A stretch of DNA of 64,000 bases, from NCBI RefSeq assembly GCF_020382885.2, contig NC_058504.1, positions 17,309,019 through 17,373,018 of the forward strand. The letters are read 5' to 3'. Shown here piece after piece: positions 10,049 through 24,670 of this stretch. How positions within the stretch are numbered: position 1 is the stretch's first letter; each line of letters begins with the position of its first letter. The DNA is from Scatophagus argus. Lineage: Eukaryota > Chordata > Actinopteri > Scatophagidae. The position numbers and the translations under genes are program-made. The notes under the pieces were generated by a model that saw only the letters and a list, made by a program, of their open reading frames with translations, searched no databases and had not been told where the DNA came from.

Positions 10049-13000
10049 ACACTCAATGTTTGTATTATACAAGGAGAGTGAGGGTGCTGGTAAAGTGTTA
10101 TACACTTTGTAGAGTGTAAAAAATAAAACAAACAATGTTGAATAATCTGTAGACACTAATGTTGTTTAAAGTCAGTTTTGAGTTTAATTCATTTTAATTT
10201 GTTGAAATTTTAAAAAGGAGTTCCTGTTGGTGTTTTTTAAGTGCTTGAAATTTAACACCATTTAAATATTTCTTTGTCGTTTTCTTTTTCACAGTATTTT
10301 ACCACTGGAATCTAATCACCAGAAACATCATTATTGTTGTTTTTTAAAGTGTGGAAAGGGTGTTAATGAGTTCAATTTAAAACTATGGTCAAGAAAAGAG
10401 TTCACAGTTTAAAAAAAAATATGTAAAAGAATAAAACTATTAGGAATCAGACTTTTGGGAAATAAACTTTTTTTTTCTAACCAAAGTGTCCTGGAAGGAA
10501 GTCATCATGCTTTTGTAACTGAATAAAGGAATAAAATATGTATATTTGTTTAGCTTATTTCCATGGGAGTCATATATCTCACTCTGTGCCTTGGGAAAAT
10601 GGGATGACTTTAGATAATACAAGCAGAGTAGAGTAAAGTACTGCCTGGGTCACAAAGGAGTGCAGTAATCCAAAAAATAATCTCAGGCAGTCTGTCTTGT
10701 GTGAAAAAAGAGGAAGAAGAGGCCCCTGTTACATACGCTGCAAGGCAATTAAAAAGAACCAATTTGGGTCAATTTAATGGCCCTCTTCAGGGTCATACAG
10801 TTTAGGGAGTACAGATAACATTTAATTAAGGAGCACTTTAGCATGCATTCAACTCAAATTAATTTGCATTAGTATGTATACATCATTTGCATAAACATAG
10901 TCAATTGACCTGTATAGCTGAGACGACAGAATAAGAAAACAGAGAGGGATATATTGTTGTAAAATTCAAAAATCCATGTACTAACTAAGAAAACATTTCA
11001 CATGAACAGGATAAGATGAAGTGATGACATTTTATATCCAAAAGGTTAAAGGTCAACTTCACTGTGATGTAATGTTCTGCAAAAAAAAAACACTTTTCTG
11101 GCCATTATTCAACAGCACCACAACTTGAGAACAGAAGGGCAGACTGTGAGTGTATTTATATTTGGTCAGATATTGAATTGGTGAGGCTAATCTGGGGGGC
11201 CACCTTGAAACTGTGTTCTTTGTAGACCCTCTGTGCTGCCAAGTTGTGTGTCAAGCATCCACATTTAAAAATTTGCAACATCTGCAGCGTAATCCATATT
11301 TATGACATTGTTGTCCACCACAATCTCATTAGTTTCAATAATATGCTTAAGGTGATGGAAGGAAAAATCCACGAGGCAGTATGCTAGTAGTAGTAAACCA
11401 AAAAAGTGAGCCAAAAGACACTAAAAACAAGGTTCATATTTCTTTTAATCTGCAAATTGTACTTCTTTCCTTATGATGTTTAACCAATTCTCAACATTTT
11501 TGACATGAATGCACATCAAGCATGCATATTTCATTCAACACAAAATTAGTACTCTAAACTCACTGCCTCTGTCAAGTTTTTGAATAGACTATTATCTAAA
11601 TGTAGAATATATATGTTTGGCTTCTCAGAACTCACCTCATCACCCCTGACAAGGAACAAGTTCAGCGCAGCAAGGACTGGGGAATGATGATAGTAAGTTC
11701 CCTCCCTAGGGGGATGTTAACAACCTACAGGGTGATGCTAGGAAGGAAATTGAGTTTATTAAATAGTATATTAGCAGTAGTGTTAGACTGTACCTGTTCA
11801 GGTGAGGTGATGTTGCAGCAGGCATACAGCAAAAATGTACACCACAACAATCCAAAGGGTGAAAAAAGCAAGCCATGTGAATGTGGCAGGAGACTCTTGT
11901 TGCCTCCCTGAACAAGCTCTGCTTCATTTAGAAGAAACTGGAAATATTAATTAAAATCATGCCTCTGCAGGTACTGTTTTTTATATTGATTTCATATCGA
12001 TTTACTGGCTGTTTCTACTACAAACACAAACTATCTGGGACATGTCAGTGTACCTGCTGCTGCTGCTGCTGTTAATCCTCAGTGTATGTGCCCATACTTT
12101 GCTTCATGATTCATTTAGATTCAATTATTTGTATAATTGCTTACAGCTTTCAAAGTTCCATCTGTGCGCATAAGAGATGAAGCATTTCCTGCAACAATCA
12201 TTTCTCATTTTATTCTTCAGTCTGGAGAATAAGAATTAGAAAAAGACGACTTAAATATAGAATGCCTTATTGTGTGCTGTAGTGCTTAATGTGTGTTGTG
12301 TTTCTGTTTGTGTGTGTTGGGGTGTGTTACATAGAGATAGCAGGGTGTCATGCTGTGTCACACCCCATGATTAGTGACATCAACCACCGGAGAGGCCTTA
12401 CTCTTTCTCACTCTGACAGCCAGGGGCCTACTGTATAATTAACATCTCTCTCTTTTTCTGTCACTCTCTTTCCTTCTCTTTTCCAAACTAGGTGTTCCAA
12501 TAGCACTTTTGCATTTTTGTTTCCCACTTCACACCCGATTCTTAGTTTGTGTTTATGGCTTTGACACAAGGTGTTTGAAGGGACTTGTTATAAACTTGAA
12601 TGTGCTTTCCAACATCAGTCACCTATATGGCATCAGACTTATAACACTGTACTAACCTCCTGGCCTTGCTACAGGTCTGGTGTGTGATTATAAATGTTGA
12701 GCACTGTCCACTGGAGTCACATTGACTGGCGCTCTGAGCTTGCACCTGAGATGAATTTTAACTAGTCCCCTGGTTTTAAAAGCCCCACTAATCAGTTCTT
12801 ATCTAAAATTAAATCTGTACGCATCACCTGTTATGGATGTTTGAAGACCAGTAAATCATGTCCTAAAATTATGTTGTCCTTTGAAATTGTAATGTCTTCA
12901 GGAATACATTAAAAAAAGACGCCCCTAAAACCAAAATAATGAAGATTCTCAGAAACACCTGCAAGTAATGATGGTGAAGGTGGCAGAAATATTATGGAGG

Positions 13001-13722
13001 AGAGAAGAAGACATTTTGATGAGGAAACATATAGCATGAAAACAAAGAGATGGAAAGAAAGCAAAGTACAGGGAGGGATCTTGTCTCAGCCTGGAGCGTC
13101 ATTGAAAATGAAAGCTGGTTAATTGCGTCCAGGTGTGGATTTCTCACACATTGTGCTGCATTTCATTAGTAGTTCCACTTTCCCCCATTCATTTAGTTTC
13201 AGCCCTTGGAATTACATAACAGCATACATTGCACCAAGGCCACTTGTCAGCCAGTTACGTGTGCAGTGCTTTTTCATGCCTTGCAGATAATTCACAATAA
13301 CTATGCCCCTCAGTGTGGAGCTCCATCTCTTTTTCTGACATTAAACACCATAAACAAAGATAAACAATCACTTTTGTGTTGCCTAACATTACCATAATGT
13401 GAAGTGGTGAGCAAATCACTATAATTCTGCAAAATGATTAATTCTAAATTCAAATAAAACGCAATTGTAACAGTGTAGTGAAGTACCGTCGCTTTTAGAC
13501 ATGATTACTTTGATTATGTGGGTATTGTTATGTCACCTAAAATATAAAATTACTTCACGCAGTATTACACATGTAGTATTTTTGTACCAAAGTTTCCTAA
13601 GACAGTTTCCTAAGACCCTCAGTAAGCTGTTGCTAGGCCCACATCTCATCTACACTGATCATCCATAACATTATGAAAACTGACGGTTGAACTGAATAAC
13701 ACTGATTATCACCTGGTAGTGG

Positions 13723-14435
13723 GTGGGATTTATTAGGCAGCAAGTGAATATTTTGTCCTTGAAATGGGAAGCAGAACAGATGGACAAGCGTAAGGATTTG
13801 AGTGGCATTGACAAGGGCCAAATTGTGATGGCTAGACATCTTGGTCAGAGCAAACTGCTGGTCTCATGGGATGTTCCCAGTCTTCAGGGGTCAGGACCTA
13901 CCAAAACAGGCCCAAGGAGGGAAAACCATTGAACCGGCAACAACTCACTAATGCAGGTGGAGAGAGATGGCTGGCCCTTATTTGCCTATTCAATAGAAGA
14001 GCTAGTATAGCTCAAATTGTTGAAAAAGTTAATGCTGGTTCCAACAGAAAGGTGTCAGGACACACAGTGCATCCCAGTTTGTTGCATATGGCACTGTATA
14101 GCTGCAGACCAGTCAGGGTACCAAGGTACATGTCCAGCGCCAGAAGCACCTACAATGGATATGTGAGCATCAGAACTGGACCATGGAGCAATGGAAGAAG
14201 GTGGCCTGGTCTGATCAGTCACATTTTCTTTTCCATCGTGTGGATGGCTGGGTGCCTGTGCGCTGCTTACCTGGGGAATACGTGGCACCATGGCAGTGTG
14301 ATGCTTTGGGCAATGTTCTACTGGGAAACCTTGGATCCTTCCATTCATGTGGATGTTGGCTACTGGCAACCTGGTGCCAGATACCAAAGTGTTATCAGGT
14401 CCAAGCAGTCAAGGCGACCAATGAGGAGATCATGA
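13723..14435 (+). pseudogene. Tc1-like transposase remnant
   Basis: Broken DD34E-type transposase of the element at 13651-15196. The N-terminal DNA-binding part is readable at about 13780-13860. The frame then changes by small indels, and a further readable piece lies around 14183-14346 (EQWKKVAWSDQS...). The part carrying the second Asp and the Glu of the active site is missing. No intact protein can be made. Confidence 0.8.
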
Positions 14436-14811
14436 GGCAGAGATGATGTACTTCAGTTGATTTTTCTTTATTTCCTCCAGCACCAGGTTTACCAACACCA
14501 ACCACACAGACACACACCATACACAGTATGCCTGCCTTTTATGTCGGGTGCCCTGCTGATGACTGATTGGTATGTACCACCATTAAGTCCCATGAATGAC
14601 CCCACATGAATATACCAAAAACATTTACATAAAACCACTACCAAATTATAAATACATTATCAGTAAATATGTACATGACAAAACCCAAATAGCAAATGTC
14701 CATAAATAATTTACGTAAATATGTACAACAAAAAACAAGAAACTAAACTCCCTTCTAGCCACTACCCTCTTGGTATCTCCCTTCTACTAAAAGGTGTCTG
14801 AGCAGAGGCAA

Positions 14812-14844
14812 TGTTCTGCTGGGAAACCTTGGATCCTTCCATCC
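14812..14844 (+). repeat. Direct repeat of internal transposon segment
   Basis: AATGTTCTGCTGGGAAACCT and the bases after it repeat the segment at about 14311-14343 with few differences. The two copies flank about 470 bp that include non-Tc1 sequence. This points to rearrangement or nested insertion after the element arrived. Confidence 0.75.
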
Positions 14845-17800
14845 ATTTCACAGACTTTTGGCACAGTCTTACTCTTTACTTAGCCACGCAATTCACCACT
14901 GCAATCACTCAAACAATGCATTTTTCCTTTACCATTGCTTATAAGTGAACCTGAAGTGGAATATTTTTTAAACATTTTAAAAAAGCTAAAATCCATGTGT
15001 GTTGCTTTAACCTATGTGTACATATATACTGAACATGTGCTTTATATTTTATCATTTACAGTTGGGCCTTACACACAGCATCCTGTCAGAGGTCTAGTGG
15101 AGTTCATGCCTGTAAGGATAAGAGCTGTTATGGTGGCAAAAGGGGGACCTGCTCAGTGTTAGGTAGGTCTTCATAATGTTATGGCTTACCGGTGCACATC
15201 TCAACCCTTCCGTTCTTGCAAGGTACATGTACAATTTGGAATGATAATAGTGACAGATTTATAACTCAATATTTTTCGCAATTTTGGGGCAATAGGGTCT
15301 TTATTTTTAAACAAACATAGACAAAAGCAAATGTTTTATTTTAAGTCAAACATGAGTTGGTTGAAAATGTTGACTCTAGCTTAATACTTCCAGCTTACTT
15401 GTTTTTAAAATGAGATCCCTTTAGGTCCAAAATATGAACTTGATGGAAGAAGACTAAAAGCTAACTAAAGCTAGCTAAAGCTAACAGGTAGCAAACAAAA
15501 GTCTACAGCCTCAGTAGTTCATTGCCCGTGTATTAGAAATAATGAAACAAACGAGTCTGTTCTTGCTGTGTAACAGGAGAGAAATGTAAGACAAGCAAGC
15601 CACTTTAAAATTTGTCTCAAATGAAAATTTTCTCTGGGTCACTGGGGTTTAAAATTGTTCAAATAATTTACAGTACAGTGAATGTGTTATCATTTTCTTT
15701 ACATAACCAGTACATAATGTAATATGGAACGCTCCTTGGCTTCTGCATGGTCTGCTGTGCCTAGTTAAGCTTATGATTGGACCAATATCGTACAGTTCTA
15801 ACATAATGGCCTAACAACAACCACAAAACGTTGGTACATATTCATTATTAGGATGAGGTGAACATACAAGTGCATCTCTGGGAACGTGATGAAGAATGAG
15901 GTGATGTTACTTTGCCCCAGTCAGCTTCATTGTATGAGATGGTGTTGGAAGCTCCAATGTCTCCAGCATGTCAATAAGGACATTTGCAGTTTAAGTATTG
16001 CATGACCCTTTGAACTCTTAATAGATGCTACTTGTATTCAGTAATGTGTGTGTCGAGCATCCAGTGCCTGCAAAAATATTTAAGTCATAATTTTGGTTGG
16101 TTTTTCTTCAGCTGAAAATAAATATATATTTGTGTGTCATGGTGCAGCTTACTATTGATTTTTGCTGTGGGCATTTTGTTTTCTAAATTAGGTCCATTGC
16201 AAAACTCTCTTCTACTCTTCCTTTGCATTTCAATAATGCTTCTATGAAGAGATGTAGTCTAACTTGGTTTCAGTGTCTCCTCCTGGCATGTGAGCCATGT
16301 TTTTCAAAATAGAGGAGGAAAGGAAATCAATAGCAGTGAAGATGCTGCTGCCAGCTCTTATTGGAGATACGGAGTAAAGTCTCACAGCCATCAGGAAGGA
16401 AATGCTTGCTGCTCTTTGGAACAGCTTGAGTAAGCTTCCTCAGTTTGTAGCAAAAGGGCACAGTCACACAAATGGATGTTGACTCTTCCTCATTATTTTT
16501 ATCTAAAAAGTCACTTGTAATTCACCTGTCTCTCTTTCTGTCCTCTCTTGCATCTTCTACTTATTCCTCCATGTGTGATCCTTACAAGCAGCTGTGGGCA
16601 GTGGTGGCACACATTTCTATGTAGGAGTTTGGTTTTTTTTTTTTCTTTTGACTCATATGTGAGCAAAGACATACACACAGACAGACATGGACAAGTGTGC
16701 ACATAAGCCCACAGAGATGTTGCAAGACTGAAGCCCTGTTCAGGCATGTAGCACCTCTTCTCTCTCATCCATCCGTCCCTCGGACAATTTCTCCCAGTCG
16801 AAGTGACTGCCACTCACATCAGGTTGAAATCTAAAGACAGTATCTACTGACACACTGACAATGCACAGAAATTGCCTCAGGACAGTCCGAGCGTTTGTTA
16901 GATTTCCAAATGCATACATACATACGTATATACTGTATACACTATGGTATTTTGTACTGGTAGAAATGTTATATGTGTTTTAGGGCAACAAGCTAATCCT
17001 GACACAACTGACAATGTTAACTTGAGTAGCTTAACAGCTAGCCGTGGGATATCATGAGTCAGAATTGTGTGTTTTGATATCAGGGGGCATAGACACTGCT
17101 GTTTGCTGCAGTGTTTTTGTTTTGTTTGCTTTTGTCATTTCCCCTGGGGGCCAAGTTGAAAATTTTAAATTCGGCTGTGGGGACTCTGTATACAAAGAGC
17201 TGTGATTCTCACATTTTTCATCCGATGTACAGTTTTAAATTAAATTAAAATCAGAACTTTAACTAAATTATGAGTACGGATTGAACTAAACAAAAGAACA
17301 AAAGGTGGACAGACACAGATACTCTGGCCTCAGGCAGGACCATCTTAAATATTGCTTCAGCACTTCAGTGGTCAGTACACACATCAGGGTTCATAGTTTG
17401 AAGCTTCACTTATCCCATTAGCTGTTGATTTATAAGTGGTAATGCAGTTTTATCACTCTGTAAATGAAAACGTATGAGGTTTTGATGAGTTATTATCCAG
17501 TTGTAGCTTTATTGGTCCTCCCATGTCTCTGCAGTATTGAGGGTCACCCAGGGACCGACTGAATGGGACAGTCAATCAAGAGACAGAGCCTGTTAGTCTG
17601 ATGCTCTCAAGATTAACTGTCCCTGTTTGAGATATGTCCTTCCTTATTGTTGGAGGAACAGAAAAGTTGCTATGCTGCCAGACCTTCTGAAGTTAAGGCA
17701 AAGCTGGCTCCCTTAACGCTACTTCTCTTCCTCTGTTTCCCATCTGTCCGTCTCGCTGGACAGAGGCCTTGACGGCCTGAAGGAGAAGATGGATAGAGGT

Positions 17801-18662
17801 AGTAAATGAGTGCTAGGGACAGAAAGAACAGGAGAGTGGGAAAGAAAGTGAGGGAGAGATGTATGGCAGGCCACATCGCCTCAGACAGTATGACAGATGA
17901 GGGGATTATGGAGCAGCGATACTTTCCACAGTGATCAAAGTTAGGGAGCCTCCCTGCACAACCCAGGTAGACTCGAGCCAATCACTCTGGTGGATAGGGT
18001 CAAAATCCAAGAGGCAGGAAATACCCTCCATTTCAGTGTAATATTTCACTCAATAGGCCAAAATTCCCTACTTGCATCACCTCACTGCTAAGCAATGCTT
18101 CAATTGTCATTTCCATTTGTTGAAAAGAAACTGTTTTTTGACAGTAGTTGACATTTTTCATTCTACCAGTCAGTGCATGTTGGTATGTTTGCTGGGAGCT
18201 ATGAGTGGGTAGTCTCTCCAGTTTTAGCAGACAGTTATTCAGCTCTCATTCTCAATGTCAGAGTATAGTTGTACATATAGTTGGCACACAAATCAAATTT
18301 GCCAAGACAATCACATTACCTGAAATGCATTACTGCAGTAATGGCACATTTAGACTAATGCATGTATTTGAAGTTGTGTAACTCTCTGTGTTTGAGTATC
18401 TTGAGGGAAAATGTATATATGCATGTATGCATGCATGAGTACATGGTGCAGGCGTATGTGCCCCGGTGTGTGAAGCGTGTAGGTGTGATTTCAGCAAGCA
18501 TCAGTTGTGAAGTAAACCTTGAATAATGGATTCAGCTCCAGTAAGAGTAATCAGTGAACCCTGAGCTCAGCCTATTGAAGTTTAATAACATTCTGAATGT
18601 CACAACACATGACAGCAAAGAAACATAATCCCTTCTCCCTGTAGACAGAGGCTGCAAACTAA

Positions 18663-18711
18663 CTCTCCCTCTCTCTTCTCTCTCTCTCTCTCTGTCTCTC
18701 TCTCTCTCTGT
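18663..18711. repeat. (TC)n-rich tract
   Basis: Pyrimidine-rich dinucleotide repeat interrupted by single G bases, followed by TGTGTG. Confidence 0.9.
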
Positions 18712-21700
18712 GTGTCAGTGTATACACACATATCAACACTGGTAAAGCCTTTCAGATTAGCTGGTGTGATTTAAACGGCATTAAAGAGCAGTAAATAAGG
18801 GAGAGTTCCAGTTGAACAGAGTTCACGTCCCCATCCCCTGCAGGGTTTTGTCACTTTATCACAAGGTTCTCTCTGATTATTGGAATGAAAGTCACGCCAC
18901 TCTCTCTCTCTCTATTGTGTTTTGGGCTGCATGACCGTTGCAGCTGCATTGGTTTGTATCAGTATGAAACACCTTTGAACATCAACACTGAAGCTAAGCT
19001 AACATGGGACGTCTATAATTCTCTCTGTGCTGAAGCTAAGTGGAGTCTGATTGAGAAACACATGCGTGATGGTGGAGATGTTACTATATATAATCGAAGC
19101 TCTCAGACACCTCTTGAACTTTCCCTCCCTCACAAGGTAACCATATTATAATGTTTACATGCTTCGTCCCACACGAGCTCTTCAGTTAAAGTGGTCAGGT
19201 GGTTTTTATTGAGGATCTCCATCACAGTTCCAGCCTCTCTTTGGGATTATTTTTCAATGTTAGTGGCTATTGGAGAAGAAATGCAACTTCACTGTGCTTT
19301 CAATCGCCAGCTCAACTTTGCTCTTTTACCATCAAGCAAAACATGTTATTATCATTTTCCTCTCTATGCCTCTACCTTTATTTCAGGAGAACTTTGCCTG
19401 AGAAAGAGGTCATCATTTACAATTTATTGGTCGCTGCAGTATGCAATTCACATGTGAGTGTTGTGAGAAGCTGAAAAGCACAAGCTCATCCTCAGCACTG
19501 CATTAAAATGAGCAACAATGCAGCCTATATGATAATTTTCTATTCTCTTCTCAGATATTGATCTAATTTTTAATGTTTAGGCTCAGAATACTTGCATTAA
19601 AGCTACTATAATTAATATTTTAAAGAATAATATGACTACATGAGCATGACAGTTGGTCATAGTGAAAAGCCTGTAGAAAATTATTAGGGAACTTTAGAGA
19701 TTTTGGTACCTTTCAGCTCATTCTTTTGGTTTTAGTGCCTGTAGATTAACTGTTTTAGTTTACTTTCATTGCTCTCATCAACCACATTTGGGTAGCAGGC
19801 ACCTGCTGTCAGTGAAAAAGCTCTGGCAAACCCATTCCACATGCACAGCACCAAATGGAAGAAAGATAAAAAGTTTACTACTGGACAAAGTGGAGCATTT
19901 AGCAGTAAAGAAGACACATAATTTGCATAGAGAGAGAACAGAGCAAAACTCAAAGTAGAATAAGTAGAATAATTAATATTGGATTTACATTCATCAGGTG
20001 GTGTTTCTCTCTATCTGCTTAATGTGTGAACAAGAAACTTTTTCCTAACAAGTCTGAAATCAGAGGGTGATCTTTCCCCTTGTGGATACTTTTTAGTTCT
20101 TCAGGTACGCACGAAGTAAGCTGCTAAGTATATAAACAACACTGTTTCATCACAATCTGTAGTCTATGCTTATGCATTGCTAAAAAGCAAATATACCATG
20201 AGTTTTAATGTCGCATTAACATGTGACATTTATAAATAACCTAAATGAGAAGCACCATGATATTTGTCCAGCTCATGCAGCTGATTTCCATAATGCAACT
20301 CAAAACCAGCAGTTGATTGTTGACATTAAAGAGAGAATACAGGAAGAGAGGAATACTGAAATCACGACAGTTGATGATGCCGCTGCTATCTCATTAACTC
20401 ATTATCACTGACTTTATCCAGAGTTTGCATTAATTCAGTACTTGAATACCTTTTTATCTCTCCCCTGTCCATCGTCCTGTCTCTCTCTGTCTCGCTCTCA
20501 CACATCTATCACATCTTCTCTCCACACTACCTCCATCTTCACGTTTTCTCACTGTCCCTCTCTAATCTGTAAAACCGCACATTTGGCTCGGTACACAGAG
20601 TGATGAGAGGAAATGTCACATTCCTGTGCAAGCAGCGGACCATCACACTGGAATGTCAATTGGCCGACTAGTGTCGGGGTGGAGGGATGGAGAGATGAGT
20701 GGCTGGAAGAGTAGAGGATGACAGGAGAGGCCCTGTTCCATTGTGTGTTTTTAAAGACATGGCTTTTTTGATGATTATTCTAATCCCACCAAGGACCTCT
20801 CATCCTGAGCTGGGTGCCTTATCTCTCCTCCGCAGTCTTTCTCTCATTAAAACACAATCACAGGCCACCAACTCTAATAAACCTTCAACTTCCTCTTTGA
20901 AAGAGAGTGGGAGTGGGAGGTGGGGGTGAAAATGCAGATTACAGTAGGTCTGTCTGCCAGTCCCTCTGTACGTGACATAGGGAACAGGAATACTGTTTCT
21001 AATCACTTTCAGTGCGAAAAGGCCATTTAAAAATCATTGGATTTTTTTTTTTTTAAATCCATGTTGAAAAAGGTCACTCTTAAATAAAGGTTATGGGGAT
21101 TACAGAGCGCCTAGTGGGATTTAGGCCGTATGTACCTTGATTGTTTTTGGTTGCCTGGAAGAAGTGACTTAAACTCATTTCTGAAGTCACTGCTTTTGGG
21201 CAAGTGGTCCAGAGTTAACATCAAGCCAAACACTGGGAGGCATTGATGCTGCAGCCTGCAATCCTTTCTGACTACCATAGTCTATATTTCGCCCTCTCTG
21301 AGACACATACGCACAAATACACACACACACACACACACACCCCAGACAGGGTTTTAAACCCTCTTTAATCATAAGCTCAAGCGAATATATCAAACCCTGC
21401 AGCTTGGCTTAAATTCAAACATGATGCAGCAAAGTGGGCCAGTTTGTCACCCACCTATCAACTACAACATTTGGGTTTATCTCATGTGCTTGTGTACTGG
21501 GACTGGGCAGTAAAACAAATTTGCTTATTTGATTTGATTTGATTTTATTATTTTATTATTTACTTATTTACTTATTACTTATTAAACTAGTCATACAGTA
21601 ATTAATCCAGAGAAACACTAGTATGCCAGCATGGGAAAAGAAACATCTTTTACTGATGTTTTGCTGTAAACTTACTGTGAGATTTATTATCACAAATGCA

Positions 21701-23334
21701 GAGGTATTCACATCTTTTGCTTAAGTAAAATACAACAATATAAATTACAAAATTAAAAATTCAAGTATTGTCAGCAAATTGTACTTAGACTTGTATCATT
21801 TGTGGCATTTTAGTCTATAACAAATTAAATTTTGATGATTCTTTTCTTAATCTGGAAAATAACTGGACTACAATTAAATATGTCAACTCACTGGTGGTAT
21901 ACAGTATACTGTACTGGGCTGTCTCTAGTATATACATGTAATTTAGTTATTTAAGTTGGATGTGATCCCATGAAAAATGAGTCACATCAAAACACATATG
22001 TAGGCTCTCTTTTCTCTTTCTCTCTCTTCATTTAAAATACTTCTGCTGGCCGAAAAAAGAGAAAGAAAAAAGTCATAATAAACAAAGCTATCGTTGCCAA
22101 GCTGTGATGATTCTGCAAATGTAAATAATAATTTGGCCTAACTGCAGTAACAGGTTTAAACAGGATTAAACACAGTGCTGATGTGTTGTTTGTTTTTGAC
22201 TGATACTGGCTCAGAATCAAGAGTCAACCACTTTTTAAGCATTTTCCTCTAGATTTCATTTCCATTTTACTCCTTCTTTACTCCCTCTCACTTCCAGATC
22301 TTTTCTTCTTCTTTTTCTGAAATCAACAACCTTCCTATGATGGAAAACTGCAAATCAATATTGCTGATGCTAAATAAATAAATGATTATATATAGGCTAC
22401 ACACGTGCACACACACACACATATTTGTAATGTCCCATTTTCCCATTCATCTACAGTACAGATATTTATCTCCAGGTGAGCTCCTCTACCTCCTCTTTGG
22501 GTTTCATTGTTATTATTATTATTGTTGTGTCCCTCAGGCCATAACCCCTGCTTGCATGTAAGAGAATTAGCAGTATGCTCTTTGCTTACGGACACAGCCT
22601 AGAGAGGTAAGGAGAGGAATTTATGGAAATAATATGCATTAAAAACGATGAGAGAAGAGCCAAAGTCAGAGCAAGCAGCTGTCATTGGTAGTGATTCAGA
22701 GGTCTATGAGGCCTCTCACTTTGTTCCTAAATTATTCATGCAATCTGTCAATGCTGCTGTCAGGCAGACTCCTCTCCTCGTGTGTTCAGTGACGACACAA
22801 ATCCTGCACTATGTTCACCACTATCTTCTGCAAATCCCTTACGGGAGGCGCACACGCTGGACTCGCGAAGCTCAAGCACACACTCTTGTGTGTGTGTGTG
22901 TGCGAGTGCATACTCCCACTCGGATGCAGTAATGATACTATGTTGTGTTTGAATTGCTTCCTCTTGTGTTTTGTCACAAGCTTCAGAATCATTTTTGTGT
23001 TGTCTCATGTCTCTGTAAGTATTCTCTCATGCAAAACAGATAATGAAAGCACAGTGGCATATGAATATTCATACACAAATGTGCACACACTATGCTTACA
23101 ACCACACAGACATGCAGACAGAGAAACATGGACAGTGTTTCCTCTTTTCTTCTCATCTCAGTCAGGGGTAGCTTTGCTGCAGTTCCACTTCTCTTTGTGT
23201 GTGGACTATAAAAGACAGATATATTCCTCAGATGTTGGAAAGCATGTATTATAGAAGCTCTCCCTCAAACAGACCCCCAAAGTGCTCCCCCCCGTAACAT
23301 GTTCTTATAATAGATATAATCTTATACATATATA

Positions 23335-23393
23335 TGTGTGTGTGTGTGTGTGGGTGATATATATATACATATATACACACACACACACACACA
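23335..23393. repeat. Composite (TG)n - (AT)n - (AC)n microsatellite
   Basis: A TG run (about 23335-23352), an AT-rich centre and an AC run (about 23374-23393) are mutually complementary, so one strand can fold on itself. Confidence 0.9.
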
Positions 23394-24000
23394 GGATATT
23401 CACATCAAGTGCACTGCTGTCACATGTCTGGCTATGCAGATCTAGTGAAGTATATTCCCCCTAACTTTGTGCCTGCTGTGTTTCGAGTTGGACAGTACAG
23501 CTCAAATTGGGACAGATGTGTCCATGCGTCATGTTGATCCAAGAAACTGTCACTCAGCATTAGGGCAGATTGTGCCTCATCTATCGAGGATGACCAATTT
23601 TTGTATGTGTTGGCTCTTAAAATAGTGAATTTAGCCGGGTAGTTTTGGCCTCACTTTGAAGTATTTTCAGTGGTTTATACACTCGGAAATACTGACAAAT
23701 TAGTCCCTGCGAGTCACAAGTGCCCGTTTAAGAAATGGAAGGACTGTTTGTTTCTACAGATGCTGACATCAGGTGTTTGTACAGCAGCCTCAGGGAGGTT
23801 CAGGAAAGACACAGGGTGAATGCACACACTCGCATGAGTAGGTACACAGACTCATAGATGGATATATACCGATGCAGAGAAAGACATTAATATATTGTTC
23901 CTAAATGTCTGTGGCCAACAGTGATCTGATTAAGAAAAGCCCAGTGAGCAGATTATTTATGTAATGGTAAGTCACTGTGCTGATAATGCACATATTGAAT

Positions 24001-24022
24001 CTTTTTCTTTTTTTTTCTTTAT

Positions 24023-24054
<32 letters not shown>

Positions 24055-24056
24055 TC
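24001..24056. repeat. (CTTT)n microsatellite
   Basis: Imperfect at first, then about eight clean CTTT units. Confidence 0.9.
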
Positions 24057-24670
24057 ATGTCATAACTGACTTTTCACTTGTCCCTGTTTGTTGTATATTG
24101 TTTCTTTATTGCAGGTCTTACTGTAATGGTAAGACCCACATGGTGAACAGTAAATATGATCTCATCCACAGCTTTGGCTTCTGCTTTTTCTATTCAGACG
24201 TCGCCTTATCTTCCAGACACACCTTTGCTTTGCAACAAACTTAAATCCCAAACTCCCTGAGGTAATGCACACACTCCTGTGAGAATGCCATGATGACTTG
24301 CTGCTGGAAAAATTATGACCACTAGGTGATGAGATGAAATAGAGTGATATCAGTGTATGTAGTGAAATGTGAATATTTGTCAAACTGAACTGGCCTCTGA
24401 ATCATCATTTTATCTCGCTTTTCTTCCTGAACCCTTTCTACCCATTTCTTCTGCATGATCGCTCTTTCTTTAACTATTTATTTCCTTCTTTCATCATCTT
24501 CATCACAACCACAATCCTCGCCATTGTCTTGGAACTACTAGATAATGATCTCTCGCAGTTTTTCATTATTCAGATGGTCATTACTCAACAGGTATCCCTC
24601 CCATATGTTTCCTAGCTCCTCGCTGTCCGTTCATTTAAACAAAAATACCTGTCTCTTATTTTCTATACAA

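Larger units (their letters stand above)
7072..13650. other. Intergenic, no gene recognised
   Basis: All open frames are short, lack coding-like composition and resemble no family I know. Contents: an (AC)n tract near 7627-7643, an inverted repeat at 8388-8412, a GAAA-rich tract at 10006-10048, and scattered A or T runs. Distal gria1 3' UTR or regulatory DNA could lie in the first part, but the sequence does not prove it. Confidence 0.6.
13651..15196 (+). mobile_element. Degenerate, rearranged Tc1-like transposon
   Basis: The left end TACACTGATCATCCATAACA and the right end (15169-15196, ...ATAATGTTATGGCTTACCGGTGCA) are degenerate terminal inverted repeats of a Tc1-like family common in fish. 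A transposase remnant starts near 13780 with MDKRKDLSGIDKGQIVMARH (helix-turn-helix region). It continues in shifting frames through EQWKKVAWSDQSH and a DALGNVLL-like stretch to about 14400. The catalytic core is mostly deleted: sequence jumps from the middle of the gene to near its end. About 400 bp of unrelated DNA follows, and then a second partial copy of the segment at 14303-14338 recurs from 14810. The last 120 bp again match the 3' end (GGCAAAAGGGGGACCT). It is inactive. Confidence 0.85.
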
